Part shown: positions 21,266-23,907 of the stretch, piece after piece
How positions within the stretch are numbered: the stretch's first letter is position 1
How the letters are laid out: the number at the start of each line of letters is the position of its first letter
Source of the DNA: Candidatus Latescibacterota bacterium
Lineage (GTDB): Bacteria; Latescibacterota; UBA2968; UBA8231
DNA: 23,907 nt
Direction of reading: 5' to 3'
Assembly: GCA_022825185.1 (NCBI GenBank)
Contig: JAJDYK010000333.1
Location: 1 to 23,907 of the forward strand
Translations under genes and position numbers: made by a program
The notes under the pieces: generated by a model
Told to the model about the DNA's origin: nothing
Seen by the model: the letters and a program-made list of their open reading frames with translations, nothing else
Databases searched by the model: none

Positions 21266-23907
21266 ATGGCAAAACGAAAATCGACCAAGACTGTTGAAAC
21301 TCTGCGGCACCAGGATGCATCGCGGAAGAATATTCCCACGGCTGAGTATCAGGCGGTGATGGCGGAGGACGACCGGAATCCGATTAGGGTCGCGTATGAG
21401 CGGCGCAATCGGGATCTCGATCCGCAGCTTGTTTGGCGGGGGAAGGATGAGCAGAACTGGTCGGATTTGGTGGTGCAAGCGCCGCCGCTATTCATTCAGG
21501 AGAAGGTGCAGCCGAAGGTGTTGATTGACGATTTGCGGCAGCGGAGCAAGGAGACGGGGGACGGCGAAGCTAACTTGCAGACGGATTTGTTCGCGGATTT
21601 CAATGGGCTGCCGAGTGCGGACGCGCAGACGGAGTTTTACCAGCACGACGCCAACTGGTCGAATCGGATGATTTTAGGCGATAGCTTGCAGGTGATGGCG
21701 TCGCTGGCCGAGCGGGAGGGGCTGCGCGGCAAGGTGCAGTGCATCTACATCGACCCGCCCTACGGCATCAAGTTTAACTCCAACTTCCAGTGGTCAACGG
21801 AAAGCAACGTCGTAAGAGATGGGAATACGGATCACATTACCCGCGAGCCGGAGCAGGTGAAGGCGTTTCGGGATACGTGGCGGGATGGGATTCATTCGTA
21901 TTTGACGTATTTGCGGGATCGGCTGACGGTGGCGCGGGATTTGTTAGCGGAGAGTGGGTCGGTTTTCGTGCAGATTGGGGACGAGAATGTGCATCGGGTG
22001 CGGGCGTTGATGGACGAGGTGTTTGGGGAACAAAACTTCGTTACTGAGATTAAATTCAAAACGACAAGCAATCGAACATCTGAATTTGTACCTACGGTCT
22101 TTGATTCTATAATGTTATACGCTAAAGACCGAGACAATCTGAAGTTCCGTCGACAATTTCGATCTAAGGACTATGATGAAGTAACTGAAGACTCATACGG
22201 TTGCGTAGAGGAGTCGCCCAATTCTTGGAGAAGACTGACCAGATACGAAAAGGACAATCCAAGTCAATCCGAGAAAATCGGACCGCTGTTCGGCTTGAGT
22301 GATCTAACTTCGTCTCACGAATATACAAGGGAACCATTCCACTGGTTTCACAAGTCATTCACTACAAGGCGACGTTATTGGTCGACTTCACACGATGGAT
22401 TGACTCGTCTAGGTAGAGCTAATCGTCTCTGCGACGCTAACGGAACACTTCGATATAAGCGTTTCTTCAAAGACACATACGTTTTCGCACTGGACAATAT
22501 CTGGCATGATCTAGGTAGCGGTTCTCAGACGGAAGAACGAACCTATGTCGTCCAGACGCTCTCGAAAGCCATCCAACGCTGTATCCTAATGACCACCGAC
22601 TCCGGCGACCTCATCCTCGACCCCACCTGCGGCTCCGGCACCACCGCGTACGTAGCCGAGCAGTGGGGCCGCCGCTGGATTACCATCGACACTTCCCGCG
22701 TCGCCCTCGCGCTGGCCCGCTCCCGCGTCATGGGCGCACGCTATCCCTACTACCTGCTCGCCGACAGCCGCGACGGCCAAATCAAAGAAGCCGCGCTGGC
22801 CCGCAAAGCCCCCTCGGAGCAGCCCACGTACAACGACATCCGCCAAGGCTTCGTGTACGAGCGCGTCCCCCACATCACCCTCAAGTCCATCGCCAACAAC
22901 GCCGAAATCGACGTAATCTATGAGAAATTCCAAGAAACGCTGGAGCCGCTGCGTCGGGAATTGAACGACGCACTCGGCACATCCTACGAGGAATGGGAAA
23001 TCCCCCGCGCCGCCGCCGCCGCTTGGCCCGAGGAAGTCAAAAGAATTCACGCTGATTGGTGGGAACAGCGCATCGCCCGGCAAAAGGAAATCGACGCTTC
23101 CATCGCCGCCAAAGCCGACTACGAATACCTCTACGACAAGCCCTACGAAGACAACAAAAAAGTCCGCGTCGCCGGCCCGTTCACCGTAGAAAGCCTGTCG
23201 CCGCACCGCCTGTTAGGCGTCGATGAAAACGACGAACTCATCGACAACGTCGCCGAAGCCAAGTTAGGGTACGGCGAAAAGCAGGACTTCGCCGAGATGA
23301 TCCTCGACAATCTCAAAACCTCCGGCGTCCAACAGGCGCACAAAGACGACCGCATCTCGTTTTCCGGGATCAGACCCTGGCCCGGCTACCACGTCTGCGC
23401 CGAAGGAACCTACGTCGAAGGCACCAGCGACTCGGGTGCTGAAAAACGCGCCGGCATCTTCGTCGGCCCGGAATTCGGCACCGTCTCCCGCCCCGACCTC
23501 GTATCAGCGGTGCGCGAAGCCGCAGACGCCGACTTCGACGTGCTGGTCGCCTGCGCCTTCAACTACGACGCCCACGCCTCGGAGTTCAACAAACTCGGCC
23601 GCGTCCCCGTCCTCAAGGCCCGCATGAACGCCGACCTCCACATGGCCTCCGACCTCAAAAACACCGGCAAAGGCAACCTCTTCGTCATCTTCGGCGAGCC
23701 AGACATCGACATCCTCGACGCGGAAGACAGTCAAATCCAAGTCAAGGTCAACGGAGTCGATGTATTCCACCCCAACACCGGCGAAATCCGCAGCGACAGC
23801 GCCGACGGCATCGCCTGCTGGTTCGTCGATACCGACTACAACGAGGAAAGCTTCTTCGTCCGCCACGCCTACTTCCTCGGTGCCAACGACCCGTACAAAT
23901 CGCTGCG
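21266..23907 (+). CDS. Type III-like (beta-class) adenine-specific DNA methyltransferase, 3' end outside the window
   Basis: Would methylate adenine in a specific DNA sequence using S-adenosylmethionine, as the Mod subunit that also supplies target recognition to Res. The frame is open from ATG 21266 (MAKRKSTKTVETLRHQD) to the window end: 880 codons, no stop. Motif order is that of beta-class enzymes: catalytic DPPYGIKFNSNFQW first (D163-P-P-Y166), then the target-recognition region (about residues 259-432), then the SAM-binding DPTCGSGTTAYVAEQWGRRWI (from D452). A long C-terminal extension (GIFVGPEFGTVSRPDLVSAVREAA and beyond) is typical of the large version paired with 1000-aa Res proteins. 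Codon usage changes sharply at both edges of the recognition region. The gene follows hicA by 24 bases. Since the Res gene is interrupted, the enzyme may act as an orphan methyltransferase. Confidence 0.92.
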   Translation, partial: MAKRKSTKTVETLRHQDASRKNIPTAEYQAVMAEDDRNPIRVAYERRNRDLDPQLVWRGKDEQNWSDLVVQAPPLFIQEKVQPKVLIDDLRQRSKETGDGEANLQTDLFADFNGLPSADAQTEFYQHDANWSNRMILGDSLQVMASLAEREGLRGKVQCIYIDPPYGIKFNSNFQWSTESNVVRDGNTDHITREPEQVKAFRDTWRDGIHSYLTYLRDRLTVARDLLAESGSVFVQIGDENVHRVRALMDEVFGEQNFVTEIKFKTTSNRTSEFVPTVFDSIMLYAKDRDNLKFRRQFRSKDYDEVTEDSYGCVEESPNSWRRLTRYEKDNPSQSEKIGPLFGLSDLTSSHEYTREPFHWFHKSFTTRRRYWSTSHDGLTRLGRANRLCDANGTLRYKRFFKDTYVFALDNIWHDLGSGSQTEERTYVVQTLSKAIQRCILMTTDSGDLILDPTCGSGTTAYVAEQWGRRWITIDTSRVALALARSRVMGARYPYYLLADSRDGQIKEAALARKAPSEQPTYNDIRQGFVYERVPHITLKSIANNAEIDVIYEKFQETLEPLRRELNDALGTSYEEWEIPRAAAAAWPEEVKRIHADWWEQRIARQKEIDASIAAKADYEYLYDKPYEDNKKVRVAGPFTVESLSPHRLLGVDENDELIDNVAEAKLGYGEKQDFAEMILDNLKTSGVQQAHKDDRISFSGIRPWPGYHVCAEGTYVEGTSDSGAEKRAGIFVGPEFGTVSRPDLVSAVREAADADFDVLVACAFNYDAHASEFNKLGRVPVLKARMNADLHMASDLKNTGKGNLFVIFGEPDIDILDAEDSQIQVKVNGVDVFHPNTGEIRSDSADGIACWFVDTDYNEESFFVRHAYFLGANDPYKSL

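Noticed and set aside
22586..23206. 206-aa - strand frame opposite the methyltransferase
   Set aside because: Its Gly/Val/Asp-rich sequence is the mirror of GCC/GTC/ATC-rich codons on the + strand; it has no SD site or family match.

Overview
The window is a GC-rich bacterial chromosomal segment. Genes are tightly packed, often with overlapping start and stop codons, and are arranged in short operons on both strands. The gene content (a lipid-anchored CRTAC1-type FG-GAP/ASPIC protein, an AddAB recombination nuclease, a phosphoglucose isomerase of the transaldolase-fusion type, a CsgG/FlgT-like envelope protein) fits an uncultured Gram-negative-type environmental bacterium. No rRNA or tRNA is present and the phylum cannot be fixed from the sequence.

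Left part (1-4988): the 3' end of a family 2 glycosyltransferase on the + strand meets a small XRE-type DNA-binding protein on the - strand across a perfect 20-bp bidirectional terminator hairpin. Next comes a - strand operon pgi-gnd (phosphoglucose isomerase, 6-phosphogluconate dehydrogenase; ATGA overlap), then a divergent 77-aa orphan protein.

Middle part (5017-16289): a - strand operon addB-addA-lipoprotein, in which addB/addA overlap by GTGA and addA/lipoprotein by TAATG. This places a CRTAC1-like VCBS/ASPIC lipoprotein directly behind the double-strand-break repair helicase-nuclease. A divergent + strand pair follows: a periplasmic CsgG/FlgT-like protein and a zinc-dependent medium-chain dehydrogenase.

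Right part (about 16290 to the end): a defence-type cassette, all on the + strand. It holds a type III restriction (Res-like) helicase-nuclease cut by one in-frame amber codon, an XRE-ImmA/IrrE metallopeptidase regulator, a 57-aa basic-tailed protein, a HicB-HicA toxin-antitoxin pair, and a beta-class adenine methyltransferase (Mod) that runs off the window. The Mod gene is a codon-usage mosaic: an AT-richer block lies exactly where the target-recognition domain sits, between two GC-rich blocks that themselves differ in third-base preference. The reading proposed here is a type III restriction-modification locus with a regulator and an addiction module inserted between its two subunits. Its restriction arm looks newly inactivated, while the methyltransferase and toxin-antitoxin genes remain intact and probably co-transcribed. 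Nothing in the window resembles a CRISPR array, an insertion sequence or a tRNA.
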